A DNA stretch of 64,000 nucleotides from Colwellia sp. 20A7 (GCF_009832865.1 NZ_CP047130.1:1488001-1552000), one strand, 5' to 3'. Counted from the stretch's first letter, positions 47,471 through 58,326 are shown. Made by a program: numbers and translations. The notes: generated from the letters alone by a model not told the origin.

Positions 47471-47911
47471 ATGCCATCCATAAGTAGAAGTGCACTGGTT
47501 ATGTACAGTGTTGAACAAATGTTTCAATTAATAAATGATGTGCTTGCTTACCCTCAATTTTTACCTGATTGTAGCAATAGTAAAATTATTACGGAAGATG
47601 ATAATTCAGTTACCGCTGCTTTATTGGTTTCTAAAGCGGGATTAAATAAGTGGTTTACAACTAAAAATACATTTATTTCTAATCAGCAAGTGCAATTAGA
47701 ATTAGTTGATGGTCCGTTTAATAAATTATATGGCCGTTGGCTTTTAACAGCTTTGTCAGAAGATGCTTGTAAAGTTAGTTTAGAGCTTGAATATGAGTTT
47801 TCTAATAAAATGTTTGATTTGGCTTTTGGCCGAATATTTAATCATTTAACTAATAATATGGTACAGGCATTTACCCAACGAGCTAAAGATGTTTATGGAG
47901 CAGCAGCGTAA
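47471..47911 (+). CDS. ratA: RatA-family START-like protein
   Basis: 146 residues: SRSALVMYSVEQMFQLINDVLAYPQFLPDC, GLNKWFTTKN, DGPFNKLYGRWLLT, GRIFNHLTNNMVQAF. This is the polyketide-cyclase/START fold protein known as RatA (proposed 50S-binding toxin) and homologue of Coq10. Which role applies here is not settled. The following rnfH overlaps it by up to 23 bp. Confidence 0.93.
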   Translation: MPSISRSALVMYSVEQMFQLINDVLAYPQFLPDCSNSKIITEDDNSVTAALLVSKAGLNKWFTTKNTFISNQQVQLELVDGPFNKLYGRWLLTALSEDACKVSLELEYEFSNKMFDLAFGRIFNHLTNNMVQAFTQRAKDVYGAAA

Positions 47912-48275
47912 CATGGAGAACCTAAGTGAAGAAATTCAAGTAGAAGTAGTTTACGGTGTTGCACATACACAAAAGTTGTTATCTTTGTCATTTAAGCAAG
48001 GAACTACTGTTGAAGAAGCCATTGAGCAATCGGGTATTATTGAATTTTTCCCTGAAATTGATTTAACTGAAAATAAAGTAGGTATTTGGAATAAAGCGGT
48101 TAAGTTATCAACAGTTTTGGACAATTATGATCGAATTGAAATTTATCGACCTTTAATTGCCGACCCTAAAGAAGTTAGAAAGCGCAGGGCTGAAAAGGCA
48201 AAGCTTGAAGGTCGCGCAGATAAAACGACAGGTGGTCGAGTTAATCCTTTAGCTAAAAAAGAAGAAGATAAATAA
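47889..48275 (+). CDS. RnfH/RatB-family ubiquitin-like protein
   Basis: 128 residues from ATG 47889; the ATG at 47913 (MENLSEEIQVEVV) gives 120 and fits homologues as well. The beta-grasp family is shown by VEVVYGVAHTQKLLSLSFKQGTTVEEAIEQSG, VGIWNKAV, YDRIEIYRPLIADPKEVRKRRAEKAK. Usually paired with ratA; function unknown. A strong terminator follows. Confidence 0.93.
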   Translation: MFMEQQRNMENLSEEIQVEVVYGVAHTQKLLSLSFKQGTTVEEAIEQSGIIEFFPEIDLTENKVGIWNKAVKLSTVLDNYDRIEIYRPLIADPKEVRKRRAEKAKLEGRADKTTGGRVNPLAKKEEDK

Positions 48276-48295
48276 ACATCTAACAGCTAAAAGTA

Positions 48296-48319
48296 AGCCC
48301 AGCAAATGCTGGGCTTTTT
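48296..48319 (+). terminator. Terminator of ratA-rnfH
   Basis: AGCCCAGC and GCTGGGCT make an eight-pair stem with loop AAAT, followed by five T. Confidence 0.9.
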
Positions 48320-48350
48320 GGTAGAGCTTAAACATTTTTTAAAACTTGCT

Positions 48351-48562
48351 TTACAATAAATCACTGAGTTGATTATTTATACAAGTCTTACTGTTTATTT
48401 CTATGGCTTCACGCCAACCACTGAACCATTGATATTGTACTTTTTACTTTTCTACTTGAGTACATTGGTAAGGGCATTGTTCTAAGAACGTTAGGATATA
48501 CCTGTTTGGTTATTACCTATATGAGCCCTGTATTGGTGGTCTCGTTTTTGCCTTCTCATCAT
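48351..48562 (-). pseudogene. rmf: Decayed ribosome modulation factor gene
   Basis: A strong AAAGGAGTG ribosome-binding site precedes ATG 48562, and the frame reads MMRRQKRDHQYRAHIGNNQTGIS, matching the start of Rmf (MKRQKRDRLERAH... in E. coli). It then meets TAA (48491-48493) and TAG (48482-48484). A one-base shift here continues as EQCPYQCTQVEK, a third stop (48444-48446), and QYQWFSGWREAI, matching the Rmf end (CPYQ ... QWLGGWREAM). The position next to uup and rlmKL is where rmf is found in gammaproteobacteria. Rmf dimerises 70S ribosomes in stationary phase; this copy cannot be made. Confidence 0.85.
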
Positions 48563-48883
48563 AAATGCACACTCCTTTATTACCATTGATATAGGAACAC
48601 TCTTACCTTCACTTTCAAATTTAGTTAAGGTTCTGTGAAAAAGCAATATTGTTAGATGTGTTTTTTACGATAATTAATTAAGTCATTGATTCATGGTGAT
48701 ATTGATTTTAGTTACTAATACCAATCTCACTAACTATGTGATCATTCCTACTGGCTAAAATCACCAACTACATCGTTATTTATTTAATAATTAGAACAAC
48801 TAGTTATTTAAATACATGCCTTGTATTAGGCAATTTTTTCTACGTATAAAATTGTTCACTCAATTAATGAAACTGGTATGAAT
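48563..48883. other. Intergenic region between rmf remnant and DUF3466 gene
   Basis: About 320 bp, AT-rich. It should hold the old rmf promoter. I see no other gene. Confidence 0.5.
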
Positions 48884-48911
48884 AAAAAAAGCACCTAAAG
48901 GTGCTTTTTTT
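48884..48911 (-). terminator. Terminator of the DUF3466 gene
   Basis: On the minus strand AAAAGCACCT and AGGTGCTTTT form a symmetrical hairpin with flanking A and T runs, ~100 bp after the stop codon. Confidence 0.8.
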
Positions 48912-49009
48912 AGTGACTATTAGTAGTCAATAGGGCTAATACTTATCACGAAGATCTCGTGTTATTATTTAATAAACGCTGTAAACATTGTAAATAGTTA
49001 AATATACGT

Positions 49010-50806
49010 TTAACTAAAGAATTTACGTCGTAAACTAAATAATGCCATCAGAGATAAAAGCCCAGCGAAGTTTATACTTGCGCCTTGACGAACTACTTTT
49101 TCTTCTTCTTCTGATGTACAAACTTCACTAGTGTCAGGTGTTGGCTCTAAAGTGATTGCGCGTAATACATCTTCTGTTAATGGTGTACCAAAATCATCAA
49201 CCATTACTTCACCATAAGCGTCACGACGTTCTACTTTTATCGTTGCTGTTGCGGAAATAATACCATCGTCATTAATGTCTTGTGCTTCTATAATATTATA
49301 GGTTGAGCGTAAAGCACATGGAATGGCTAAGTTGAGGTTAGTGAAAACATCATTGTTCATGTCATAAACAAAGCCAGCAGTTCTACGTGGGTTGCTAGTG
49401 CTTTCGTTATGCGTTTCAATTTCGCCTTCACCTACTATTAGATCACTATTATTGATTGCTCTAGCGGTGCTATCTGAGCCAGAAAAGAAGTCATTAGGAG
49501 TGACTAGGTTACTTTCTTCTGCGGGCGCATTAGTGTCTACATAGAAAAACTTACGTACACCGCTGCTATTAGTTACATAACCGACCGCAGTACCTGCATC
49601 ATTAATATCATAAGCAACAGACGTACCTCTAATACTATGATCGCCACTAATATCTATCACGCTACCATTCTTATAAGCAACAGCATATTGATAAAACTTT
49701 CTTTGATCTACTGTTGGTGTAACTATGTTTTGATCATAAAAACCATCAGCATACCCTACTGCGACGCCATTACTATTAAGCGCTAAAGCGTAACTTGAGT
49801 AAGAACGCTCATCGTCTTCATGTGGCGTTACTAGTAAGCCTAACTCTTCAATAATAGGTAAGCCATCAGGGTTTAGGGTGGCTTTAATTGCCATAGCATC
49901 GTAGGTAGCAGATGTTGAGCCTGTCTGTACTTGTGCAATACAAGCTTCTAGTGTCATAGCTGCAGGAACAACTTCTGGGTCAGCACAACCGCCATCTTCG
50001 TTTTCAACAAAGTCAGAATAACTTGGTACTAACTTGTAACTACTAAAACCTACAGCAACGCCTACTTCATTTGCGTCCATTAGTGCAGAGAAACCACCGC
50101 CATACTCTGCTTCTAGAGGAGTTATTTCATGAATTTGACTACCTTGATTATAAGAATAGAAACCTCTCATACCATGCTCTCTAAGCCAATATATATGATC
50201 AGTATTCTCTTCGTCAGTAAAGGTTTCACTCGGTAAATAAGGCGCTGTAGCACTACCATAGGAGATACCACTATCAGTAATCCCAGCGATAATATCAACC
50301 GTTGAGCGTGTCAGTTGTTCGGTTCCATCGAAAGTTGTGTCTAACAACGGATATTCTTGCTGGAGACCGCCAACCGTTGTTATGGCAATGGTATCGCCGA
50401 CTTTTTGGTATTCGATGTCACTGCCTTTTCCTGACGATGTGTCTTGTAACCATCTTATTACCCAAGATAAGTCATTCGCAGTTGGATTACCTGCTTTTAA
50501 AGCATCGATATCTTCAAGGTTATTTAAAGCATGAACACTCACGTGATTTATTGCTGCAAATAATTGAATGGCAGTAAAATCAGAGTCATCAAGGTAATCA
50601 AATTGCACTGGAAAATCATATAAACTAGTGCCTGATATGGCCATATCACCACTAATGTTTTGCTGTTGAGCATAAGTATACTTTGCTTGGTCAGCATCAC
50701 CTTCATCAACAATTTGATATGTGGCGGCATTGACGCTATTTAAAAAACTTACACTTAGTGCACTACTAATGCTTAGGGCGATAATATTCTTTGCTATTTT
50801 TCTCAT
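49010..50806 (-). CDS. DUF3466-family exported repeat protein
   Basis: 598 residues with a signal peptide (to about VNAAT, residue 28) and many kelch/HAF-like units of the form 'ALNSNGVAVGYADGF', 'DINDAGTAVGYVTN', 'AINNSDLIVGEGE' between ~200 and 520. It ends in a hydrophobic helix and Arg-rich tail (GLLSLMALFSLRRKFF), like GlyGly-CTERM sorting signals. This matches DUF3466 of Shewanella and Vibrio; function unknown, surface or secreted. It lies between uup and the rmf site, a conserved position. Confidence 0.85.
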   Translation of the reverse strand: MRKIAKNIIALSISSALSVSFLNSVNAATYQIVDEGDADQAKYTYAQQQNISGDMAISGTSLYDFPVQFDYLDDSDFTAIQLFAAINHVSVHALNNLEDIDALKAGNPTANDLSWVIRWLQDTSSGKGSDIEYQKVGDTIAITTVGGLQQEYPLLDTTFDGTEQLTRSTVDIIAGITDSGISYGSATAPYLPSETFTDEENTDHIYWLREHGMRGFYSYNQGSQIHEITPLEAEYGGGFSALMDANEVGVAVGFSSYKLVPSYSDFVENEDGGCADPEVVPAAMTLEACIAQVQTGSTSATYDAMAIKATLNPDGLPIIEELGLLVTPHEDDERSYSSYALALNSNGVAVGYADGFYDQNIVTPTVDQRKFYQYAVAYKNGSVIDISGDHSIRGTSVAYDINDAGTAVGYVTNSSGVRKFFYVDTNAPAEESNLVTPNDFFSGSDSTARAINNSDLIVGEGEIETHNESTSNPRRTAGFVYDMNNDVFTNLNLAIPCALRSTYNIIEAQDINDDGIISATATIKVERRDAYGEVMVDDFGTPLTEDVLRAITLEPTPDTSEVCTSEEEEKVVRQGASINFAGLLSLMALFSLRRKFFS

Positions 50807-50859
50807 TCTACTACTTAACTCTTTTATTTATTGTAGGAATAAATCCCAGACTGCAGGGG

Positions 50860-52776
50860 TTAAAGTTCGTCTAACGCTTGCCATCTTGAATAGGCAGTGT
50901 CGAGTTTGGACTCTTTTTCGCTAAGCTGGTTCAATATATTTTTTGTATGTTTTTCATCTAGGCTAAAAAAATCGCTTTGATTGACTTGTTCTTGTAAATC
51001 AGCAACCTCATTTTCCAAGGTCTCTATTATTTTTGGCAGCTCTTCCAGCTCTTTTGTTTCTTTAAAAGAAAGCTTCTTCTTTACCGCTAGCGATGCTTCT
51101 TTTTGTGCTGCGGGTGCTGTCTTTTGTGTTACTTCTTTTTTACTAACTGATGATAAATGGCGCTGACGTTCTTCTTCTTTTAATGCTAAATAACTATCAA
51201 CGTCGTCATAGCCGCCCACTATTTGATTAATTTGGCCTGTACCATCGAAATAAAGACAGCTACTTACACAGTTATTCACAAAATCACGATCATGGCTAAC
51301 TAAAATAACGGTTCCTGCATAATTTGCAACTACTTCTTCTAATAACTCTAACGTTTCAATGTCTAAGTCATTGGTTGGCTCATCGAGAATAAGTAAATTA
51401 CTTGGGCGTAAAAAGAGTCTTGCAAGTAATAAACGGTTCTTTTCTCCACCTGATAGGGCGCGAACTGGCGTACGTGCACGTTTAGGACTAAAGAGAAAAT
51501 CTTGAAGGTAACCAAGTACATGGCGAGATTTACCGTTAACTTCTACTTCTTGTTTTCCTTCACCTACAATTTCTTGTACTGTTTTATTTAGGTCAAGCGC
51601 TTCGCGATGTTGATCAAAATAAGCGATTTCTAAATTAACTCCTGAGCGCATTTTACCGCTAGTGGCTTTGAGTTTCTCCATAATAAGCTTTATTAAGGTT
51701 GACTTACCAGTGCCGTTTGCACCAATAAAAGCTAATCTGTCGTTACGTGTAATAAGTAAGTTCAGGTTTTCAATAATAACTTTATCACCAAAAGCTACAG
51801 TTACATCTTCTGCTTCAAATACGAGCTTACCTGAACGATCACCTTGAGTAATGTTCATTGTACTTTGGTTGCGTACATCACGGCGAGCTGTACGTTCAAG
51901 ACGTAGTTTCTCTAATGAACGAACACGTCCTTCATTACGAGTACGTCGTGCTTTAACACCTTGACGGATCCAAACTTCTTCTTCAGCTAACTTTTTATCA
52001 AATAGGGCATTTTGCTGTTCTTCTACTTGTAAATCATGTTGCTTTTGTTCGATATATAAATCGTAGTCACCAGGGTAGCTTTTTAGCTTACCACGGTCTA
52101 AATCTAAAATTCGGGTAGATAAACCACGAATAAACGCTCTATCATGGCTGATAAAAATAATAGTACCGCCAAAGTCTTTTAAAAACTTCTCAAGCCATAA
52201 TACGCTTTCAATGTCTAAATGGTTGGTAGGCTCATCAAGTAATAAAATATCAGGGTTTGTTACTAATGCTTTAGCTAGTGCTAGTTTACGTAACCAACCA
52301 CCAGATAAGTCACTAATTTTTGCATCAGGATTTAATGACAGCGTGCTCATGGCTTGTTCAATACGTTGTTCGTCTTGCCATGCACCAGCTTGTTCAAGTT
52401 CATCTTGTACTTTTGCCAGCTTATTCAGGTTCTTTTCACTTGGGTCTTCGCCAATCAAGTGAATTAATTTGTGATAGCGACTCAGTAGGTCTGCATTTTC
52501 ACTAACGCCTTGCGCAACATAACTAAATACACTTAAGTCAGACGACTCCGGTGGATCTTGCTCCAACATAGCTAATTGCATCGTGCTAGATTTTAATATT
52601 TGGCCATCATCTAGGTTTTGTAAACCCATTAATATTTTCATTAATGTTGATTTACCCGCGCCATTACGGCCAACTAAACAAATACGTTCGCCGGTTTGAA
52701 CGCTTAAGTCCGCTTTGTTTAAAATTTTGTCTTCACCAAAAGCGAGTTCGCCATTGGCTATTCTTAATAATTCCAT
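50860..52776 (-). CDS. uup: ABC-F ATPase Uup
   Basis: 638 residues with two ABC domains. Domain 1: Walker A GRNGAGKST (~36-44), LSGGWLRKLALAKAL, LLLDEPTNHLD. Domain 2: GANGTGKST, LSGGEKNRLLLARL, LILDEPTNDLD. The C-terminal coiled coil after ~560 (KKLSFKETKELEELPKIIETLE) is the Uup DNA/ribosome-binding part. ABC-F proteins act on ribosomes and Uup affects transposon excision. Complete. Confidence 0.96.
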   Translation of the reverse strand: MELLRIANGELAFGEDKILNKADLSVQTGERICLVGRNGAGKSTLMKILMGLQNLDDGQILKSSTMQLAMLEQDPPESSDLSVFSYVAQGVSENADLLSRYHKLIHLIGEDPSEKNLNKLAKVQDELEQAGAWQDEQRIEQAMSTLSLNPDAKISDLSGGWLRKLALAKALVTNPDILLLDEPTNHLDIESVLWLEKFLKDFGGTIIFISHDRAFIRGLSTRILDLDRGKLKSYPGDYDLYIEQKQHDLQVEEQQNALFDKKLAEEEVWIRQGVKARRTRNEGRVRSLEKLRLERTARRDVRNQSTMNITQGDRSGKLVFEAEDVTVAFGDKVIIENLNLLITRNDRLAFIGANGTGKSTLIKLIMEKLKATSGKMRSGVNLEIAYFDQHREALDLNKTVQEIVGEGKQEVEVNGKSRHVLGYLQDFLFSPKRARTPVRALSGGEKNRLLLARLFLRPSNLLILDEPTNDLDIETLELLEEVVANYAGTVILVSHDRDFVNNCVSSCLYFDGTGQINQIVGGYDDVDSYLALKEEERQRHLSSVSKKEVTQKTAPAAQKEASLAVKKKLSFKETKELEELPKIIETLENEVADLQEQVNQSDFFSLDEKHTKNILNQLSEKESKLDTAYSRWQALDEL

Positions 52777-52843
52777 CAGTTTTCAACTCTTTATTGTTAA
52801 ACCGCAGTACTTGTTTGTCATCAACGAGCACTGCGGTTATCTA

Positions 52844-53110
52844 TCAATCTAATAGCAGGGTAATTTGTTCTGCAGTAAATGGCCAAAATAGCTTTTGGTT
52901 AGCAGCTATACCCTCTGGGTTTAGTTTTTCTAATACGGGTATATGTACACCGTACAGTTCTACTAAAGTTTTACTTTCATGAGCGACGGTTTCTTGGTCA
53001 ACAATATCTATTTGGTTCAATTGCGCTTTAGGTATTACTAATAAACACAGTGCTAAAGCTTCTTCGCATAAATGACAACCTTCGCTGCCATATAAATTAT
53101 ATATTGTCAT
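52844..53110 (-). CDS. Glutaredoxin-like thiol protein (DUF836 type)
   Basis: 88 residues with the motif GSEGCHLCEEAL (CHLC at ~13-16) and a cis-Pro segment YGVHIPVLEKL. It is a small cytoplasmic glutaredoxin-like protein found between uup and rlmKL in many gammaproteobacteria. Substrate unknown. 24 bp separate it from rlmKL, so they share a transcript. Confidence 0.88.
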   Translation of the reverse strand: MTIYNLYGSEGCHLCEEALALCLLVIPKAQLNQIDIVDQETVAHESKTLVELYGVHIPVLEKLNPEGIAANQKLFWPFTAEQITLLLD

Positions 53111-53134
53111 CGTTCGCTCTTATATTTTCCTATG

Positions 53135-55303
53135 TTAACCCTTGCGAGTAACAGACCAACTATTATGGATATGTTTATTACGTGCAAAATCTTGGTCTCT
53201 AGTAAGATCCGACATGTTTTTAGCTTGTAATCCTAGCGCCTCTAATCCTTCAAAATCCATTTTGAAATTACGCTTATTATTGGTAAAGAATATTTCTCCA
53301 CCACGGCTAAGTGATTTTAAGGCATCAGCGAGTAGGGCAACATGGTCTCGTTGAACATCGAAACTATCTTCCATACGTTTTGAATTTGAAAAAGTAGGTG
53401 GATCAATAAATATTAAATCATATTTATCGGTGTTCTTTTTCAACCAATCTAAGCAGTCGGCTTGTATAAATTGATATTTGTGACTGTTGAGTTTGTTTAA
53501 TGAAAAGTTATCTTGTGCCCAATTAAGGTAGGTATTTGACATATCTACCGTTGTAATTGATCTAGCACCATGTAACGCTGCTTGTAATGACACTGAGCCA
53601 GTATAAGCAAATAAATTTAATAAGGTTTTATCTTTTGCTTTTTTAGCGACAATTTGTCGTGTTTTTCTGTGATCTAAAAACAAGCCTGTATCAAGGTAAT
53701 CCCATAAGTTAATTTTAAGCAGTGCACCATGTTCATTAATGGTCATAGACTGCTTCGATTTATCAACGCGTTGGTATTGATTACTGCCTTTTTGTTTAGC
53801 ACGGGTTTTTAGAACTACTTTGTCAGTAGGCACTTCTAATACTTTTGGAGCCCAATAAATGACTTCTTGTAAGCGTTTTTTGGCTTTGTCAGCGTCAATT
53901 GTTTTTGGCGCAGCATATTCTTGAATTACTAAATAATCGCCATAAACATCAATGGCAACATTGTATTCAGGAATATCCGCATCATAAAGACGATAACAGT
54001 CTATTTGGTTTGATTTAAGCCAACCTTTTAATCCTTTACGGTTTTTCTTTAAGCGGTTAGCAAAATCACTATCTTCTTCGGAAAAAGATGATTGTGGATT
54101 TACGGCATCTTTTTCTAATTGCTTTTCATCAACATTATAAAGTGCTAGTTGGCAATCTAATGGACCATTTTTAAATTTATAACGTTTGAAACTTGATAAT
54201 TTAAGCATAGCAAGCAATTCAATATTGGCGGTTAAAATCGCGATTCGCCAATTGATAAACTGTGCTTTAAGTTTTTGACCAAATAATACAAAGTTTTCTA
54301 CGAGTTCCGGTAGCTCACCTATACGCTCACCATAAGGTGGGTTAAATAGAATAGTACCTGCTATGCCTTTGGCGCTTGAGCCATAAACATTATTCATGTC
54401 ATTGGTGTTTTGACATTTAAATTCAATAAAGCGCTGTAATTTAGCATTACGTGAGTTTTGTTGTGCTGTATTAATAACACGAGGATCAATATCAATACCA
54501 AATACTTTTAAGCTACTGATTTGTGCTTTTTCTAATGAGCTCTCAGAACTATCAATGGCATCATTGAGCTGTTCTTGCCAAATATTTTCGTCGTGCTTTA
54601 ACCAATCAGCAAACCCCCAAGAGGCACGTTGAATGCCAGGTGCTTGTTTGGTTGCCATTGCTACGGCTTCAATTAATATTGTGCCTGAGCCACACATAGG
54701 ATCAACTAACGGCTTACTTGTATCGTCTAGCCAGTTAGAGCGAATAATTAATGCTGCGGCTAAGTTTTCTTTTAATGGTGCTGCACCTGAGTGCTCACGA
54801 TAGCCACGTTGAAATAATCCGCGGCCAGAAAAATCTAAGTATATGCTGACATGATCTTTTAGTAACCTAGCTTGAAAACTGATTTGAGGTGATTTCTTAT
54901 CGACATCAGGACGTTCAAAGCCTTGATCTCTAAATTGATCAACAATAGCATCTTTAATGGTTAAACCACCAAATTGGCTATTTCGAATTTCTTCACTATA
55001 ACCTACGAAGTCAATTGCAAAGGTTGTATTACTGTTAAAGTGTTCTAACCAATTAACAGAGCTTGCGGCTTTAAATAGCTCATCTTTGTCTTTAGCTTCG
55101 CCTTCGCCAAGCTTTAACATTACGCGTGTGGCTAAGCGAGTCCATAAACAAATTTTATAGCCAAGCTCCATGGATGCTGAGAAATAGACACCTTCTGGTT
55201 TTTGAATAACTTGTTCAGCACCAAGGTTCTTTACTTCATCGGCGAGTAATACCTCGATACCAGGGGAGGTTAGGGCTAAAAATTGTTGCATGGGCACTGT
55301 CAT
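53135..55303 (-). CDS. rlmL: Bifunctional 23S rRNA methyltransferase RlmKL
   Basis: 722 residues. An N-terminal THUMP domain (to ~155) is followed by the RlmL half (DPMCGSGTILIEA, NPPYGERIGE), which makes m2G2445. The C-terminal RlmK half (NLFAYTGSVSLQAALHGA, DLIFIDPPTFSNSKRM) makes m7G2069. Length is as in E. coli RlmKL. It is the first gene of the run rlmKL-glutaredoxin-uup. Confidence 0.96.
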   Translation of the reverse strand: MTVPMQQFLALTSPGIEVLLADEVKNLGAEQVIQKPEGVYFSASMELGYKICLWTRLATRVMLKLGEGEAKDKDELFKAASSVNWLEHFNSNTTFAIDFVGYSEEIRNSQFGGLTIKDAIVDQFRDQGFERPDVDKKSPQISFQARLLKDHVSIYLDFSGRGLFQRGYREHSGAAPLKENLAAALIIRSNWLDDTSKPLVDPMCGSGTILIEAVAMATKQAPGIQRASWGFADWLKHDENIWQEQLNDAIDSSESSLEKAQISSLKVFGIDIDPRVINTAQQNSRNAKLQRFIEFKCQNTNDMNNVYGSSAKGIAGTILFNPPYGERIGELPELVENFVLFGQKLKAQFINWRIAILTANIELLAMLKLSSFKRYKFKNGPLDCQLALYNVDEKQLEKDAVNPQSSFSEEDSDFANRLKKNRKGLKGWLKSNQIDCYRLYDADIPEYNVAIDVYGDYLVIQEYAAPKTIDADKAKKRLQEVIYWAPKVLEVPTDKVVLKTRAKQKGSNQYQRVDKSKQSMTINEHGALLKINLWDYLDTGLFLDHRKTRQIVAKKAKDKTLLNLFAYTGSVSLQAALHGARSITTVDMSNTYLNWAQDNFSLNKLNSHKYQFIQADCLDWLKKNTDKYDLIFIDPPTFSNSKRMEDSFDVQRDHVALLADALKSLSRGGEIFFTNNKRNFKMDFEGLEALGLQAKNMSDLTRDQDFARNKHIHNSWSVTRKG

Positions 55304-55587
55304 AGTGTGATTCCAGAAAAAACGATGGCGCGATTATAACGAAAGTACACTCACACATAAACAAAAGTTAAGATAATGTGACGAAATAGCTTATAATTAG
55401 GACATAACGAAGAACAATTGAGCTAACAGATGATTTTTAGCTGATTTATAAAAAAATCACTTGCTTTATTGGGGAGGGATCCTTACTATACGCATCGAAT
55501 TCAGGGAGAACATCCTTGATAGCTTCTTGCAGTATGAAGTAAAACTATTGTGGCTTACCTTATCTTATAAAGAAAAGGTCATTCGGA

Positions 55588-55664
<77 letters not shown>

Positions 55665-55781
55665 ACTTATTGATTAATAACCTTTTAATCATGATTTAAT
55701 GATTTATTTTATCATTAAGCTTCTTTAGTGAAAAGAAGTAAAAATCTTTACTGGCTTCCTACTTTTTGTAGGTCATTCGGA

Positions 55782-55858
<77 letters not shown>

Positions 55859-55975
55859 ACTTATTGATTAATAACCTTTTAATCATGATTTAATGATTTA
55901 TTTTATCATTAAGCTTCTTTAGTGAAAAGAAGTAAAAATCTTTACTGGCTTCCTACTTTTTGTAGGTCATTCGGA

Positions 55976-56052
<77 letters not shown>

Positions 56053-56637
56053 ATCTATTTATTAAAAATAATTATCATATATCGTCTTGGTACGGTTCAT
56101 TATATTATTTTATTGATAAAATATCCCCTAAGGTCACTAGTTAATATACCTATCCGAATACCATTAAAAATTCTATTTTATCTCTTTAAAATCAAATTCT
56201 TACTTATAATAAACAAATCAAAATTAATTCAATCGCTTTTATTTTATTTATTGCCTTACCGTCATTTATTCAAAAAAGATATTTATAATATTTAGGTATG
56301 GCTATTTTTATTTCTCGGATTTCTCTTTCAAATTAATAAATTTGCTAATTTGAATAACCCTTAAGTGCAACTCCCTGAAGGTCATTTAATAAAAAATAAT
56401 TATCAAAAAAAACTAATAATAGCACTTCTCTTATTTTGGAAAGTTTATCAAAATTTAACCTTGTATTGAATATGTGTCCGATCCGTGTCGCACTTGTGAC
56501 ACGGACTATAAAATGAATCTTTATATAATAGTGAGGTTTATGCTAGTTTGACCTTAAGGTGAAAGAGGCACATTTTTCGTTTTAAACGTAAAATTCATAT
56601 TTAAATCACATTAATGAATCTTATTTCACTTTATATC
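56053..56637. other. Gene-free region between tRNA-fMet cluster and IS66 copy 2
   Basis: 585 bp, very AT-rich. The only open frame (~60 codons at 56113) is low in complexity and not convincing. No cas gene or cas remnant is recognisable. A near-perfect palindrome lies at 56482-56505. Confidence 0.6.
56482..56505. repeat. Near-perfect 24-bp palindrome
   Basis: TCCGTGTCGCAC and TTGTGACACGGA are complementary except for one G-T pair and the centre. No T-tract follows, so it looks more like a protein-binding site or the end of a lost element than a terminator. Confidence 0.6.
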
Positions 56638-56728
56638 GTGAGCTTACGGCAGCGTAGCGTGACATCACGATTTTTTCAGGTACAGCTTGACCTAGGCGGT
56701 AAAGCCTAAATCATCGTGTTTGGTTTTT

Positions 56729-58326
56729 TTAGGTGATTGAATTTTTAGCGAGATAATTCCAGGGTAAATAATCTTCAGGGGTCTTTTTTACCTGCTCTTT
56801 TTCTCGTTGTAAGGTGGTGAAGTAGTCAAAGACATTAATACCCGCCTCACTTGCCGTCGCGATGACCGAGGTAATGACATCCCCAATCGTTGCCCCCAGT
56901 AAGGTTTTGTGGAACATCGCGTTTTTTCTGTCTCTCACCACAATTTTGAGCATCGCTTCAATACGATTATTGTCGATTTTTACTCCTTCAGTGCTGCAAA
57001 AGTAACTCAGTCCGACATAATGTTTGATAAAGTAGCGAATAGCTTTGCCTAGGCCACTGTTTTCTTCAACGGTTTCATTGGCTAAATGCGTTTCTCCCCA
57101 CAATTTTATGGCTTCCATGATGGGCGCTGAATGCGTTTGATGATAGGCCAGTCTTGCGCTCGGGGTTAACTTTTCTTCTTTCGTATAGTCATCATTGACC
57201 CATATTTCACCATAGCGTTTGAGGACATGCTCGACCTCAATTGGAAAGTGATTGATAACATCTACAAATTGTCGTCTTGCGTGGCTATTACACAGTGACG
57301 TTATCGCCTCACGTACCGTCGGCCGATTGCTCGCTAGCGCATCACTCATGATGAGTGGTTTGGCGCATGATTGACTGCGCTTGTGCAAAATACTGTCAAT
57401 GAATTCTCCCGCGTGCCCGATGTTAGTCTCAAATAAAACAATATGACGGTTATCAGCCAGCGTTGCGATAACACCTGAGGTATAAACGCCCGTACGTGTG
57501 ATGACTTTCTCACTGTTGCGTGCTTTCTTTATCACCGATTTCGCATCAAGAATACGGTTAGTTGTGTCATCTAAATAGTAGTGTTTACCATCAGCCGCTA
57601 AATTGAAGAGCAATTGGTACACGGGATAAATAGCATTACAAACAAGCTCTACTTGGTCAAAAACCGTTGACGCGGTGATTTTTACCCCAGTAATTTTTGA
57701 ATACTGCTTTGACGATAAAAAGGCAGTCCAGCAAAGTATTTATAAATCGCCATTAAAGAACGTGCTGAATAACCATATTTTTGAGTACTTAAGCCATCGG
57801 TTAAGACATCGTCCGGCAGTGGTGCGGTAAAATAAGCACCGCAGGTATTACAACGAAGACGCTCCATGACATGCTGCTCAGGTTTGAAAGGACTTTGTCC
57901 GGTGATACGTAGCAAGCTACCTGGCTCGGTTTTATAAACCTTACCGGTTAAGCACTCAACACAGGTATCGCCTTTATTTACGTCAACTAGTCCATGAACG
58001 ATAATCGTGGGTTTAACCGGGGTGAAACCTTCACCATTATCGTTGCTACGCTTTTTATTTTTCTTGCCCGATGACGCTTTAGTTTGCTTAAGCACCGAGC
58101 CTAGTTTTTCAGATGATTTTTCAATACCTAACAATTTTCGCAGTTTATGCACGGTAACATCATGATTCGCTAAGCGGGTTTGCGTGGTGGCTAAGGTCAA
58201 TAACGCATCAAGTAATAACTGATAATCCTCTGGGCTTAAGGCCAGATTGTTTTCTTTGGCCTCGTTCACGCGCTCTATCAGCGCTTCAAGGGCTTTGCCA
58301 TCAATGTCGGTAAAAGGTTTGCTCAC
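56729..58326 (-). CDS. tnpC: IS66 transposase TnpC, copy 2 (-1 shift needed)
   Basis: Same two-frame layout as copy 1, with the A5 slip site at 57694-57698. The second frame differs from copy 1 at few residues, clustered near NDDYTKEEKLTPSARLAYHQTHSAP. DDE residues and zinc finger are intact. Confidence 0.8.

Noticed and set aside
56053..56637. Possible cas gene remnants left of IS66 copy 2
   Set aside because: I read this stretch on both strands and found no Cas-like motif; only a low-complexity 60-codon frame exists.
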